A program made the translations under genes and the position numbers. Positions 55,401-64,000 of a DNA stretch of 64,000 nucleotides are shown here, in pieces. Every line of letters begins with the position of its first letter. Within the stretch, counting starts at the first letter, position 1. Under the pieces are notes generated by a model that searched no databases, was not told the DNA's origin, and was given only the letters and a program-made list of their open reading frames with translations. Source of the DNA: Pseudoalteromonas tunicata (GTDB taxonomy: Bacteria > Pseudomonadota > Gammaproteobacteria > Enterobacterales > Alteromonadaceae); contig NZ_CP011032.1 in assembly GCF_002310815.1 (NCBI RefSeq), forward strand, positions 350,001-414,000, in the 5' to 3' direction.

Positions 55401-56577
55401 ACATCAGCTACAAGCTCCAAGTGCCGCCCAAGGAGGAGTGTCTGGGCAGTTTTCACCTGCAGCCAGCGCTTTAGTATTTAACCAAGGTCAGAGCCAATTT
55501 AATGGCAGTTGGGATGAAGTTGGGATCATAGGTTTAAGCATTGAAGCTCCAGCAGGTTCCTATCAAGGTCACCAAGAGTCATTTTCTGGGTCGCTTAATA
55601 ATATTGGTCGATTTGTACCCGCAGCATTTTTGCTTAAAGAAAGTAATGTTGCATCAGCTTGCAGTGCGAGCTTTAGTTATTTAGAGCAGCCATTTAATTC
55701 ATCTTTTGTTTTACATGCAGTAAACGATGCAACTGATATTAATGCAGTTACACAAAATTATTTTGCAGGCTTTGCTAAGGCGCAAATAGAGACTCAAATT
55801 GAAAATAATCAAGTCGGTTTGAATGCCGCAGGAGTTCCTAATTATCAAGCTCATAGTACTTTTAAAAATGCAGCTAACCAACATAGATTAGTAGATAAGG
55901 CAATGATGGGGACTTGGGTTAACGGTATCTATGATTTCAGCCGAGATGATTTTATGCTTAAGCGAAATGATGCACCTGATGGCCCGTTTACTGATGTTGA
56001 CTTTGTCTTGTCTGCCGTTGACGGTATTACTGCGCTGGCAAATTTAAATGAAAATCCCGAACAAAATAATTTAACTGAGCCCTGTGGTCCCGCGGCATCA
56101 AGCATTTGTACAGGTGTTAGGCTAAATCTTGATGCTAAAGTGTTTCGCTATGGTCGCTATGAATTAGAAGATACCTATGGTTCAGCGTTTAATTCAATTC
56201 AAGTGCCGCTTAAAGCGCAATATTGGGCGCAAACACAATGGTTGTTAAGTGCAGATGATAGCTGTAGTCAGTATCAACAAAGCTTAACGCAAATTACTCC
56301 ATTGAGCCCAACGTTATCTTTCTCAATGCAAGGTAGTGGCGCAGCACCTTATAGCCTTGTTAGTGGTAAATATAATTACGAGTTAGGTCAGGGTCTTGTG
56401 GTTGAACCATTATCACAAGAACAAACAGGAATGTTTAATATAGAATATTCTGCAACCCCAACTTGGTTGCAATTTGACTGGCTTGGCGATGGTTCTCAGC
56501 TTAATCCGAGGGCGAATATTCAATTTGGTCGTTTTCGTGGTAATGATCGCGTGATATATTGGCGTGAATCTAACTAA
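52390..56577 (+). CDS. mshQ: MSHA-associated surface protein MshQ (LamG, DUF6701)
   Basis: About 1395 residues, the largest gene here. A signal peptide (hydrophobic NILIISTFFICYVVEA) leads into a beta-rich N-terminal domain with Cys; then two concanavalin/LamG-like domains, around residues 260-460 (FALSMWLDFDP...DEVVFFDSS) and 520-690 (ITVSAWIYPTRTQ...WTHVAVTYKAGAQRMYINGVLD...GKIDEVKIYASALDL); then Cys-rich beta segments and a C-terminal DUF6701-type region. It is a candidate tip adhesin or surface lectin of the pilus. I start at a TTG with AGAGGA 9 bases upstream (52390), which places the signal peptide at the N-terminus; an ATG at 52327 would add 21 residues. Confidence 0.87.
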   Translation: MKLKHLIKNILIISTFFICYVVEALPQCAALFPGNLATFNNSQIKFDDGADLNYPSAGRLITSVVSKTSQRPKCPSPYNCYASGTNAISSSEAAGIPSNFKTVTGTTIPAVLNGEYYFDQQILDFSSTTSYQVTGPTRIFLRWSFNSSTKAQLRVLTSNISYSAGAYLVVYVDGTVLTGTSTYFKGFIYATEEVQLGSVSTIDGGVTAGGNITVGDGFVANQLAVPSSAPGVCGSGHGGGIANAHYPLDFCFDVISSNVYDLINNYLGIAHNTAENSNGKINYSADFSANSISDYLEFTDFSMWQGKSSFALSMWLDFDPARALQTVFSATSSSGAAEFTVELRKWNNNNLFYPQISFKGYQFWFNYPISSSGWQHLTVSVEQRNVCVYINGGSSECVDFGSGTGTLSLNKMVLGQKIQGSGFTANQDYLGLVDEVVFFDSSLSLAEANTVYNNQNSGKSYNGGPAHTAPDCLIGWYRFENNLDDSSTELVNNLTGTGNVAFNYFNPDPAYGVTPNSTCRYLDLDGQSYAKVNDTGDYNQEKITVSAWIYPTRTQTELQAIVSKDEHFEFHLNNQRRLYWWWTNSSRNPETLTSNQQIPLNQWTHVAVTYKAGAQRMYINGVLDNSSSFNNGLFDTPCDFYIGIDTATSSANTCGGVINGRRFTGKIDEVKIYASALDLAEVQADMTRVHYCTLPPPIDHYRLELADNLGLTCQAESMQIKACADASCSSFYSQGVTGTLNVTPNTAATWSPSNNLNFTGSQSLSLNYIQPDTVQYSLSNASPNVPLRCFIGGSEVALSACKTTFKDSGFVFTDALGNAIANQVAAVPFTSYLKAVEKNTTTGACQTALTGPQTVELKYTCQTPNACSSDAAMQFSVNSQPILSNSFSNVSLNFDPSNNNLAALNNIYPDAGLINLQAQKSVTNGALLQGASDPFTVRPDRFEIILDEDNHSPTDPSYAVDENGSVFKKTKQGFPITINAVNRSGLITTNFRSSDLAANTLLFTHQLQAPSAAQGGVSGQFSPAASALVFNQGQSQFNGSWDEVGIIGLSIEAPAGSYQGHQESFSGSLNNIGRFVPAAFLLKESNVASACSASFSYLEQPFNSSFVLHAVNDATDINAVTQNYFAGFAKAQIETQIENNQVGLNAAGVPNYQAHSTFKNAANQHRLVDKAMMGTWVNGIYDFSRDDFMLKRNDAPDGPFTDVDFVLSAVDGITALANLNENPEQNNLTEPCGPAASSICTGVRLNLDAKVFRYGRYELEDTYGSAFNSIQVPLKAQYWAQTQWLLSADDSCSQYQQSLTQITPLSPTLSFSMQGSGAAPYSLVSGKYNYELGQGLVVEPLSQEQTGMFNIEYSATPTWLQFDWLGDGSQLNPRANIQFGRFRGNDRVIYWRESN

Positions 56578-56717
56578 GTAAAATGATATAAATAAGTTAT
56601 AATTCTAAAAGTTATATAAAAATTGAACAAAGCTTGTGTTTTGCCTTGCAACTAAATAGCATTAAAGGCAATAAAAACAATAATAACCAAAAATCGGCCG
56701 TTTTGGGAATGGAATGT

Positions 56718-58694
56718 ATGCGATTAGCTCCTTTATCTATTTTAATATCAATCAGTTTATTAGCGTTAAGTGCGCAAGCACAAGATGTAAACACTGTTAC
56801 TAGCATTGAATCAGAAATCACACTCAAACAATCTGAGTTTGACAACTTTACCGATGTACTTGAAAAACATTTAAAAGAAGAAAGCCAATTACAACAACAA
56901 TTGGACTTGTTACGCGCACGTTCAGCAAAGTTAGAAAAAGAGAAAAACCAAGCGCTCGATGCAATGAACGAAATGTATCGCAGAATGATTGAAGACCCTA
57001 GTGTCGATATCACTGAGACTAAGAACCGTTACCAAGCTGCTGTTTCGTCTCATAAACAAAATAAAGATGATATTGCGATGCAGCTGGCCGCTATTGCATC
57101 GCATCGACAAGAAATAGAGCAAATTCGTGTTGCCAAACATACCTTACTGAATACTTTAGAAGGCTTAAAAGAACAGCGTAATAGTGCACGTGTTGAGCGC
57201 TTAAGAAATGAGTTTTCCCGTGAAGGTACTGTTGAGGTAAGTAATACGATTAATTGTAAGCGTACTGAGACACTTGCCGCTTGTGAGCAACGAGGGCAAC
57301 ATTTAGGACTACAAAAAGCGACTAAACGTTTCTTAGATCAAATTTTTGCTAACTTAACTGAAATACGTACTGTTGAATCTAAACGTAATATGGCGGGTGC
57401 GCAGGTTCAGGTGTTAAACAGTCACGTGGTCAGTAGTGAATTTAGCGGACAAGGTAACTACAGCGTTAATCTAAATGTGGCAATGCGTGGTTCAGTTAAT
57501 GCGGCACGTTTATGCCAATTACTTAATCTTGATAATCGTTTCTGTAGTAATTACAGTAATGAGCTAACCAATGTTTATCAACCAACCGTAGAGCCTGATA
57601 TCTCAATTCCTGTTGTTAGTTTTAAAGACTTACCTGTGAGTGATATCGCGACGGCATCTGTAGTGACAGCGCCTTCAGCACCTCAAGTATCTGTTTTAAA
57701 ACGCCAAGATCAAGCGTTAAACTATGAATTGATTTTACGCTCTAACGTACGTGACGATGAAGTATTTATTGACGGGGTGAGCTATGGTTCAACCCGTCTC
57801 TCAGTTGCTTTACCTCAAGGTTTACATGATGTTGAAATTCGCAAAACGGGTTATGAATCTTACCGTCAAAGTGTTGACCTGCGCAGTAATCGCACAATAC
57901 GCGCTAAATTAACTAAAATTAATACACCGATTGCAGAACTTGCACAATCAATGACGGCAAGCAGTGCTGATAGTACTCTGTCGCAAGGCATGATTGTGGT
58001 GCCCGCAGGCGAGTTTGAGATGGGTGATTTGACTGGTAATGGCCTGGCCAATGAGCTGCCTGTTGTAAAAAAGATTCTTAGTGACTCTTTTGTTATGCAT
58101 GAAAAAGAAGTCACTGTTGGTCAATATCATGCGTTTATTAATGAATCAAACTACATTACCGAAGCTGAAGCCGGCAAAGGTTGCGCATATTATTTAAATG
58201 GTGAACCTGTTTGGGAACAAAGCCTTAACTGGAAAAGCCCAGGTTATGAACAAGGTGATGATTTTCCAGTTGTTTGTTTAACTTATAATGATGCAAAAGC
58301 ATATGCAGATTGGTTAGTGAGCAAAACAGGCCAACAATATCGTTTACCAACTGAGGTTGAATGGGAATATGCAGCACGTGCAGGCTCTAAAACCGATTAT
58401 GCATGGGGCAATGATATTGGTAATAACTTAGCTAACTGTGGTTGGTGTGGTAGTGCTTGGTCAAACCAAAGTGCAGCGCCAGTTGGGTCATTTCAGCCGA
58501 ATAAATATGGCCTTTACGATATGGTAGGCAATGTTTGGGAGTGGACGCAAAAAACTGCTGGGCAGTCTGATGTAGCTGTTCGAGGTGGTGCATGGAATTT
58601 TGCTCCAAGCTTGGCGCGTTCCTCAACGCGTTTAATCTTAACAACTGATTTTAGGGCCAACTATATTGGTTTTAGAGTAGTTAGAGAGCGTTAA
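56718..58694 (+). CDS. Exported coiled-coil protein with PEGA-like and FGE/SUMF1-fold domains
   Basis: 658 residues: signal peptide (LSILISISLLALSAQA), long coiled coil (about 30-165), a middle domain with Cys pairs (NCKRTETLAAC, RLCQLL, RFCSNY), a PEGA-like beta domain (DDEVFIDGVSYGSTRLSVALPQGLHDVEIRKTGY), and a C-terminal FGE-sulfatase (SUMF1/EgtB/PvdO) domain with FEMGDLTGNG, LPTEVEWEYAARAG, YDMVGNVWEW and RGGAW...NYIGFRVVRE. The two catalytic Cys of true formylglycine-generating enzymes, expected near RGGAW, are absent (NFAPSLARSS instead). It is likely a structural or binding module. It lies alone between mshQ and mreB and ends at a terminator. Confidence 0.85.
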   Translation: MRLAPLSILISISLLALSAQAQDVNTVTSIESEITLKQSEFDNFTDVLEKHLKEESQLQQQLDLLRARSAKLEKEKNQALDAMNEMYRRMIEDPSVDITETKNRYQAAVSSHKQNKDDIAMQLAAIASHRQEIEQIRVAKHTLLNTLEGLKEQRNSARVERLRNEFSREGTVEVSNTINCKRTETLAACEQRGQHLGLQKATKRFLDQIFANLTEIRTVESKRNMAGAQVQVLNSHVVSSEFSGQGNYSVNLNVAMRGSVNAARLCQLLNLDNRFCSNYSNELTNVYQPTVEPDISIPVVSFKDLPVSDIATASVVTAPSAPQVSVLKRQDQALNYELILRSNVRDDEVFIDGVSYGSTRLSVALPQGLHDVEIRKTGYESYRQSVDLRSNRTIRAKLTKINTPIAELAQSMTASSADSTLSQGMIVVPAGEFEMGDLTGNGLANELPVVKKILSDSFVMHEKEVTVGQYHAFINESNYITEAEAGKGCAYYLNGEPVWEQSLNWKSPGYEQGDDFPVVCLTYNDAKAYADWLVSKTGQQYRLPTEVEWEYAARAGSKTDYAWGNDIGNNLANCGWCGSAWSNQSAAPVGSFQPNKYGLYDMVGNVWEWTQKTAGQSDVAVRGGAWNFAPSLARSSTRLILTTDFRANYIGFRVVRER

Positions 58695-58697
58695 ATA

Positions 58698-58723
58698 AAC
58701 GGGAAGCACAGCTTCCCGTTTTT
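58698..58723 (+). terminator. Intrinsic terminator after the FGE-fold gene
   Basis: AACGGGAAGC (58698-58707) and GCTTCCCGTT (58711-58720) form a 10-bp stem with a 3-base loop and T5. It separates the upstream gene from mreB. Confidence 0.92.
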
Positions 58724-58823
58724 GTTTTGCATTATATTTAATCAATGTTAAAAAAAAGTACTTTAAGCCGTGGTAATTCTTGCTGATTCAGATAGTCATT
58801 GGTAGAGTTAGCGCAGAAACTAA

Positions 58824-59896
<1,073 letters not shown>

Positions 59897-59897
<1 letters not shown>

Positions 59898-60736
59898 TGA
59901 ATCATCTTTTTGGACGAAGTGCACCTTTACAACTGCGATTAGTAATCGCAGTTGTATTTAGCGCAATTTTAATGTTTGGCGATCGCTACACCGATGGCGC
60001 ATCTACTATTCGAACTAGCTTAAATACTATTGTTAGCCCATTATTTTATTTGGCTAATCTTCCGCATGAGTTATTCAATTGGAGTTCGAATAATCTCCAT
60101 AGCCGTCGCTTTTTAAGTCAAGAAAACGAACAGCTTAAAACCGAACAACTACTACAAAATGAAAAACTCCAACGCCTCGCATTTTTAGAGCAAGAAAATA
60201 GTAAGTTACGCGCTTTGCTCGGCTCTGCAAAATCTGAAAGTAAGCAAAAATTGGTGGCGCAAGTTTTATCCGTTCATTCAAATCCATATAGTCATCAAGT
60301 TGTGATTAATAAAGGCACACTTGACCAAGTGGTGGAGGGCGTGGCTGTCATTGATGAAATGGGCATTGTTGGACAAGTTACACAGGTTGGCTCAACCACC
60401 AGTCGTGTATTGCTGATGACTGATACCATGCATGCGACTCCAGTACGAATTTTGAGAAACAATGTGCGCACTGTGGTTGAAGGTATTGGCAAAATTAATC
60501 AAGTAAAGCTTTCTCATGTGCCGCATAGTATGGATATTCGCATCGGTGATATTCTTTACAGCTCAGGTTTAGGTGGCGTTTTTCCAGAAGGATACCCAGT
60601 GGCTACGGTGACTAGTATTAAGCGAGATGAAGGCCAGCCTTTTGCTCAAGTTTACGCCGAGCCTGTTGCACAATTAGATCGCATTCGGTTATTAATTTTA
60701 TTATGGCAAACACCAAAGGACGGCAATAATGATTAG
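59897..60736 (+). CDS. mreC: Rod-shape protein MreC
   Basis: 279 residues: a cytoplasmic start, one membrane helix (about 13-30), a coiled coil (about 70-105, NEQLKTEQLLQNEKLQRLAFLEQENSKLRALL) and a C-terminal beta-barrel pair with GVAVIDEMGIVGQV and YSSGLGGVFPEGYPV. It links MreB to the periplasmic penicillin-binding protein complex. Its ATG overlaps the mreB stop by one base and its end overlaps mreD by 8 bases. Confidence 0.96.
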
Positions 60737-61208
60737 TCGTCACTTTTGGTTAATTAGTTTTTCGATTTTTGTATCTTTGGTGATGGCGTTAGTGCCTTTA
60801 CCGATAGGCATTGAAGCCTTTCGCCCAGATTGGGTTTTGCTGGTATTAATGTATTGGTCATTAGCATTGCCGCATCGTGTTAATATTGGCATTGCTTGGT
60901 TAACGGGTTTACTGATGGATTTAGCCTTGGGCTCTCCTTTAGGCGTGCATTCTTTAGCTTATTCGATTTCAATTTACATTACTGCCAGTAATTATCAAAA
61001 AATTCGTAATTTCTCTGTTTGGCAGCAAGCCTTTTTAATTGCGTTGTTTTTAGCTCTTTATCATTTAGTGCAATTTTGGCTCAGCCACTTTTTAATTGAT
61101 ATTTACTTTTTACCTCAATATTTATGGCCAGTGCTAACAGGCGCTTTATGTTGGCCGTGGATATTTTTATTACTGCGAAAATACCGCCGTAACTTTAGGA
61201 TCCGTTAA
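60729..61208 (+). CDS. mreD: Rod-shape protein MreD
   Basis: 159-residue polytopic inner-membrane protein with five or six helices. ALVPLPIGIEAFRPDWVLLVLMYW near the N-terminus is typical of MreD, as is GLLMDLALGSPLGVHSLAY. It completes the MreBCD core. Its stop overlaps the maf start by one base. Confidence 0.95.
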   Translation: MISRHFWLISFSIFVSLVMALVPLPIGIEAFRPDWVLLVLMYWSLALPHRVNIGIAWLTGLLMDLALGSPLGVHSLAYSISIYITASNYQKIRNFSVWQQAFLIALFLALYHLVQFWLSHFLIDIYFLPQYLWPVLTGALCWPWIFLLLRKYRRNFRIR

Positions 61209-61783
61209 TGCTGCAACCTATTTACCTCGCTTCAGCTTCGCCTCGCAGGCGCGAATTACTAACTCAACTTAATGTTGAGTTTTTGCAATTTAGCGTCGAT
61301 GCCGATGAATCAATACTTGAAAATGAAGTGGCCATTAACCATGTTGAACGCCTTGCACGTTTAAAAGCGCAAAGTGGCGTTGCTTTGGGTTATCACGATA
61401 GACCTGTGCTGGGTTCAGATACGATAGTTGTGATTAATGGCGAAATTTTGGGTAAACCAAAAAATAAACAAGATGCGCTTGTGATGCTGACTAAACTTTC
61501 AGGACAGACTCATCAAGTGATGACTGCAATTGCTGTAGCAGATGAAAAAAATGTGCTCAGTGAGGTGGTGGTGACCGATGTCACTTTTAAGGTGTTGAAT
61601 GCAGCAGAGATTGAAGCGTATTGGCATTCTGGTGAGCCAGAAGACAAAGCCGGTAGTTATGGTATTCAAGGGTTAGGTGGGCGTTTTGTCTCGCATTTAT
61701 CAGGCAGCTATTTTGCTGTTGTTGGCTTGCCATTATTTGAGACGGAACGTTTATTGCGTCGTTTTCAACAGGCAGCCCTATAA
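61208..61783 (+). CDS. maf: Maf family dTTP/UTP pyrophosphatase (YhdE type)
   Basis: 191 residues. Maf signature near the start (LASASPRRRELL), GSDTIVVINGEILGKP with catalytic acids, SGQTHQVMTA and EDKAGSYGIQGLGG, which is specific to the dTTP/UTP-cleaving YhdE/Maf group (YceF-type enzymes differ here). It removes non-canonical or excess pyrimidine nucleotides. E. coli yhdE has the same place between mreD and rng. Confidence 0.94.
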   Translation: MLQPIYLASASPRRRELLTQLNVEFLQFSVDADESILENEVAINHVERLARLKAQSGVALGYHDRPVLGSDTIVVINGEILGKPKNKQDALVMLTKLSGQTHQVMTAIAVADEKNVLSEVVVTDVTFKVLNAAEIEAYWHSGEPEDKAGSYGIQGLGGRFVSHLSGSYFAVVGLPLFETERLLRRFQQAAL

Positions 61784-61798
61784 AGACAAGGATTGGCC

Positions 61799-63271
61799 AT
61801 GAGTAGTGAGTTGTTAATTAACGTAACCCCAAATGAAACGCGCGTGGCGTTAATAGAAAACGGTGTTTTACAAGAGGTTGAACACGAGCGAGCTGGCAAT
61901 CTGGGTATTGTTGGTAATATTTATCTTGGCAAAGTAAGCCGAGTATTACCTGGCATGCAGGCAGCTTTTGTTGATATTGGGCTTGATAAAGCTGCGTTTT
62001 TACACGCATCAGATATAGTCAACAGCGCTTCAATTGTTGAAGGGGTTGATGAACAACCTATAAAAAAAGTACAAGATATCAGAGAGTTGGTGCGTCAAGG
62101 TCAACAAATTATGGTGCAAGTGGTCAAAGACCCTTTAGGTACTAAAGGCGCAAGATTGACGACTGAAATCACTATTCCTTCGCGTTACTTAGTGTTTATG
62201 CCAGATGCGACTCATGTCGGTGTAAGTCAGCGTATTGAAACTGATGAAGAGCGCAGCCGTCTTAAAAAGATTGTTGCAGAATACAACGATGAAGAAGGTG
62301 GCTTTATTGTTCGTACAGCCGCTGAAGGTGCGTGTGAAGTAGAATTAGCTCATGATGCTAAGTTTTTGAAAAAACTTTGGAAAAAAGTTATCGCAAAACG
62401 TAAAGCAGCGCGTAAAGAAACCTTATTGCATGATGATCTCACGCTGGCATTTCGTACGTTGCGTGATTATGTTGGTGAAGATATGGAGCGCATTCGGGTT
62501 GATTCAAAACTCGCATTTCAAGAGTTAAAAGCTTTCACTGAAGAGTTTGTGCCAGAGCTTACAGCAACACTTGAGTATTATCCTGGTGAACGTCCGATTT
62601 TCGATTTATTTGATGTTGAAAATGAGGTGCAAAAAGCGTTGCATCGTAAGGTCGAGCTTAAATCTGGTGGGTATTTAATTATTGATCAAACCGAAGCAAT
62701 GACCACAATTGATATCAATACTGGCGCTTTTGTTGGCCATCGTAATCTCGAAGAAACTATTTTTAATACCAATATTGAAGCAACACAGGCAATTGCTCGC
62801 CAGCTTAGGTTACGCAATTTAGGTGGTATTATTATTATCGATTTTATCGATATGACGACCGCAGATCATAAGCGCAGAGTGCTACACTCGCTTGAAGTTG
62901 CGCTACAAAAAGATCGCGCTAAAGCAAATATTAATGGTTTTTCAGCCCTTGGTTTGGTTGAAATGACTCGTAAACGCACCCGTGAAAGTTTAGGTCATAT
63001 TTTATGTGGTATTTGTCCTGTATGTGATGGGCGCGGCGCACTTAAAACAGTTGAAACGGTTTGCTACGAAATATTACGTGAAATTGTTCGTGTTAATCGT
63101 GCTTATGCCGCCGATAAATTTGTGGTTTATGCTTCACAGGCGGTGAGTGAAGCCTTACTTAATGATGAATACCATAACTTAGCAGAGTTGGAGTTATTCA
63201 TCGGTAAACCTATCAAAATACAAATCGAAAGTTTGTATAATCAAGAACAATTTGATGTGGTAATGATGTAG
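61799..63271 (+). CDS. rng: Ribonuclease G
   Basis: 490 residues, the length of E. coli RNase G (489), without the long C-terminal scaffold of RNase E. The S1 domain lies in NIYLGKVSRVLPGMQAAFVDIGLDKAAFLH; the catalytic Asp residues are in MTTIDINTGAF and IIIIDFIDM; CGICPVCDGRG holds the zinc-link Cys pair. It trims the 5' end of 16S rRNA and degrades some mRNAs. ATG at 61799 with AAGGA upstream is chosen over a TTG 6 bases earlier. Confidence 0.96.
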   Translation: MSSELLINVTPNETRVALIENGVLQEVEHERAGNLGIVGNIYLGKVSRVLPGMQAAFVDIGLDKAAFLHASDIVNSASIVEGVDEQPIKKVQDIRELVRQGQQIMVQVVKDPLGTKGARLTTEITIPSRYLVFMPDATHVGVSQRIETDEERSRLKKIVAEYNDEEGGFIVRTAAEGACEVELAHDAKFLKKLWKKVIAKRKAARKETLLHDDLTLAFRTLRDYVGEDMERIRVDSKLAFQELKAFTEEFVPELTATLEYYPGERPIFDLFDVENEVQKALHRKVELKSGGYLIIDQTEAMTTIDINTGAFVGHRNLEETIFNTNIEATQAIARQLRLRNLGGIIIIDFIDMTTADHKRRVLHSLEVALQKDRAKANINGFSALGLVEMTRKRTRESLGHILCGICPVCDGRGALKTVETVCYEILREIVRVNRAYAADKFVVYASQAVSEALLNDEYHNLAELELFIGKPIKIQIESLYNQEQFDVVMM

Positions 63272-64000
63272 TGCAACACGTTTCGAAATGGTGTTTTTTT
63301 TGTTTGCGCAAAGTTTGGCAATTTACTGCAGTCACCCTAGTGTTACTGGCAGTCATTATTTCTGTCTTAAAATACAGTTTGCCCTATGCCAATCAATATA
63401 AAGCTGATTTTGAAGCGCTGATCGCTGAGCAGTTTGGTGTCGATTTATATATTGGAAGTATTAGTGCCACTTGGCAAAACAATGGGCCTGCATTAGTACT
63501 TAACAATATTTCTTTTCAGCCTAATGATTTAGCTCCTGTTGATTTACTGATTGCGCAAACTCGATTGCAGATTAATATTTGGCAATCGATGCTCGACCGA
63601 CAAATTCGTTCAAGTTATTTTGTGCTCGATGGTGTTACTGCGACCATCAAAACCGCGGAACTCTTTAAAAGCCAAGAACAAGACACGGCAAGCAGTACTG
63701 GGCAAATTGAGCTTATCGAAAGTCTTTTCTTGGGAAATATCGGTCACTTTGCTTTAGAAAATAGTACCTTAGAGCTTTATTTGGCTAATGGTCAGCGTCG
63801 AACAATTGTACTTGAAAAAGTCAGTTGGCAAAATTTAGATCAAAAACATCAAGGCCAAGGCCGTATCAGTTTACCGGGCATTGCGGAAAACTCACTCAAT
63901 GTCATTTTTAATTTATACGGCGAAGCGTTCTCAAGTGCGTTTGGCGAATTATACGTTGCTGGCAATAAGCTCAGTTTAGCGCCTTTATTGGCTGAAGTGA
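63271..64000 (+). CDS. yhdP: AsmA-like envelope protein YhdP (N-terminal part)
   Basis: The frame runs off the right edge; 243 codons are visible. It starts with a GTG that shares one base with the rng stop. The N-terminus has a basic segment and one membrane helix (about 19-35, VTLVLLAVIISVLKYSL), then a periplasmic beta-rich region (FGVDLYIGSISATWQNNGPALVLNNISFQP), typical of YhdP and other AsmA-like proteins. These form long grooves that carry phospholipid to the outer membrane. E. coli yhdP also follows rng. Product name from synteny and N-terminal pattern. Confidence 0.85.
   Translation, partial: MQHVSKWCFFCLRKVWQFTAVTLVLLAVIISVLKYSLPYANQYKADFEALIAEQFGVDLYIGSISATWQNNGPALVLNNISFQPNDLAPVDLLIAQTRLQINIWQSMLDRQIRSSYFVLDGVTATIKTAELFKSQEQDTASSTGQIELIESLFLGNIGHFALENSTLELYLANGQRRTIVLEKVSWQNLDQKHQGQGRISLPGIAENSLNVIFNLYGEAFSSAFGELYVAGNKLSLAPLLAEV

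Noticed and set aside
58565..58691. Possible variable region of a diversity-generating retroelement target (FGE/C-lectin fold, RGGAW...IGFRV)
   Set aside because: No reverse transcriptase, template repeat or AAY-rich codon pattern is present in the window.

Overview
This window is chromosomal DNA of a gammaproteobacterium, most likely an alteromonad close to Pseudoalteromonas. The evidence is the AT-rich composition, enterobacterial/Vibrio-like gene orders (ilvGMEDA behind a leader peptide, polA-spf-engB, uvrA-yajR-ssb, mreBCD-maf-rng-yhdP) and a full mannose-sensitive haemagglutinin (MSHA) type IV pilus locus lying just before mreB. No insertion sequence, prophage, CRISPR array, rRNA or tRNA gene was seen. 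Almost everything is intact core genome; the novelty lies mainly in non-coding and regulatory sequence and in a few odd proteins.

Layout. (1) 1-1512, minus strand: dapD (cut by the window edge) and dapA, preceded by a clear lysine riboswitch and by three short complementary segments around the dapA start that could act as its expression platform. (2) 1759-2379: exported DUF4097-like protein. (3) 2651-9315: ilv promoter, Ile/Val/Leu-rich leader peptide, attenuator and the ilvGMEDA operon. (4) 9374-18080: an NMT1-type binding protein with a lone membrane anchor, a methyltransferase, beta-carbonic anhydrase, ubiK, rep, a GAF-GAF-GGDEF-(degenerate EAL) protein and a cytochrome c5-like protein. 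(5) 18444-21165: two secreted M16 peptidase homologues, one with and one without the zinc site. (6) 21246-26054: elbB, a non-coding block with DnaA-box-like sequences and clustered GATC sites, polA, a Spot 42-like RNA and engB. (7) 26356-30104: cytochrome c4, a 2OG-Fe(II) oxygenase, a thioesterase, a TraB/GumN protein and an unknown membrane protein. (8) 30129-36214: uvrA, yajR, ssb and a one-domain voltage-gated cation channel. (9) 36318-56577: mshH, a PLP enzyme on the other strand, then mshI through mshQ. (10) 56718-58694: an exported coiled-coil/FGE-fold protein. (11) 58854-64000: mreBCD, maf, rng and the start of yhdP.

How the genes work together. The left end makes lysine and branched-chain amino acids under RNA-based feedback (riboswitch, attenuator). 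The middle holds DNA replication and repair (rep, polA, uvrA, ssb) and respiratory cytochromes. The MSHA block encodes a whole pilus machine: inner-membrane assembly platform (MshI, PilN-like protein, MshJ, MshG), secretin MshL with MshK/MshM/MshN, extension ATPase MshE with an N-terminal c-di-GMP-binding type of domain, major pilin MshA, minor pilins MshB/C/D/O/P and a large LamG-containing candidate adhesin MshQ. The right end is the rod-shape and RNase G cluster.

The observations I rate highest are the DnaA-box/GATC cluster before polA (origin-like or DnaA-titration-like), the alternative hairpins at the dapA start behind the lysine riboswitch, the Spot 42 candidate, the channel with a TFEDWT filter, and the FGE-fold protein lacking the usual cysteines next to the pilus locus. 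No wholly new system is proven by the sequence alone.
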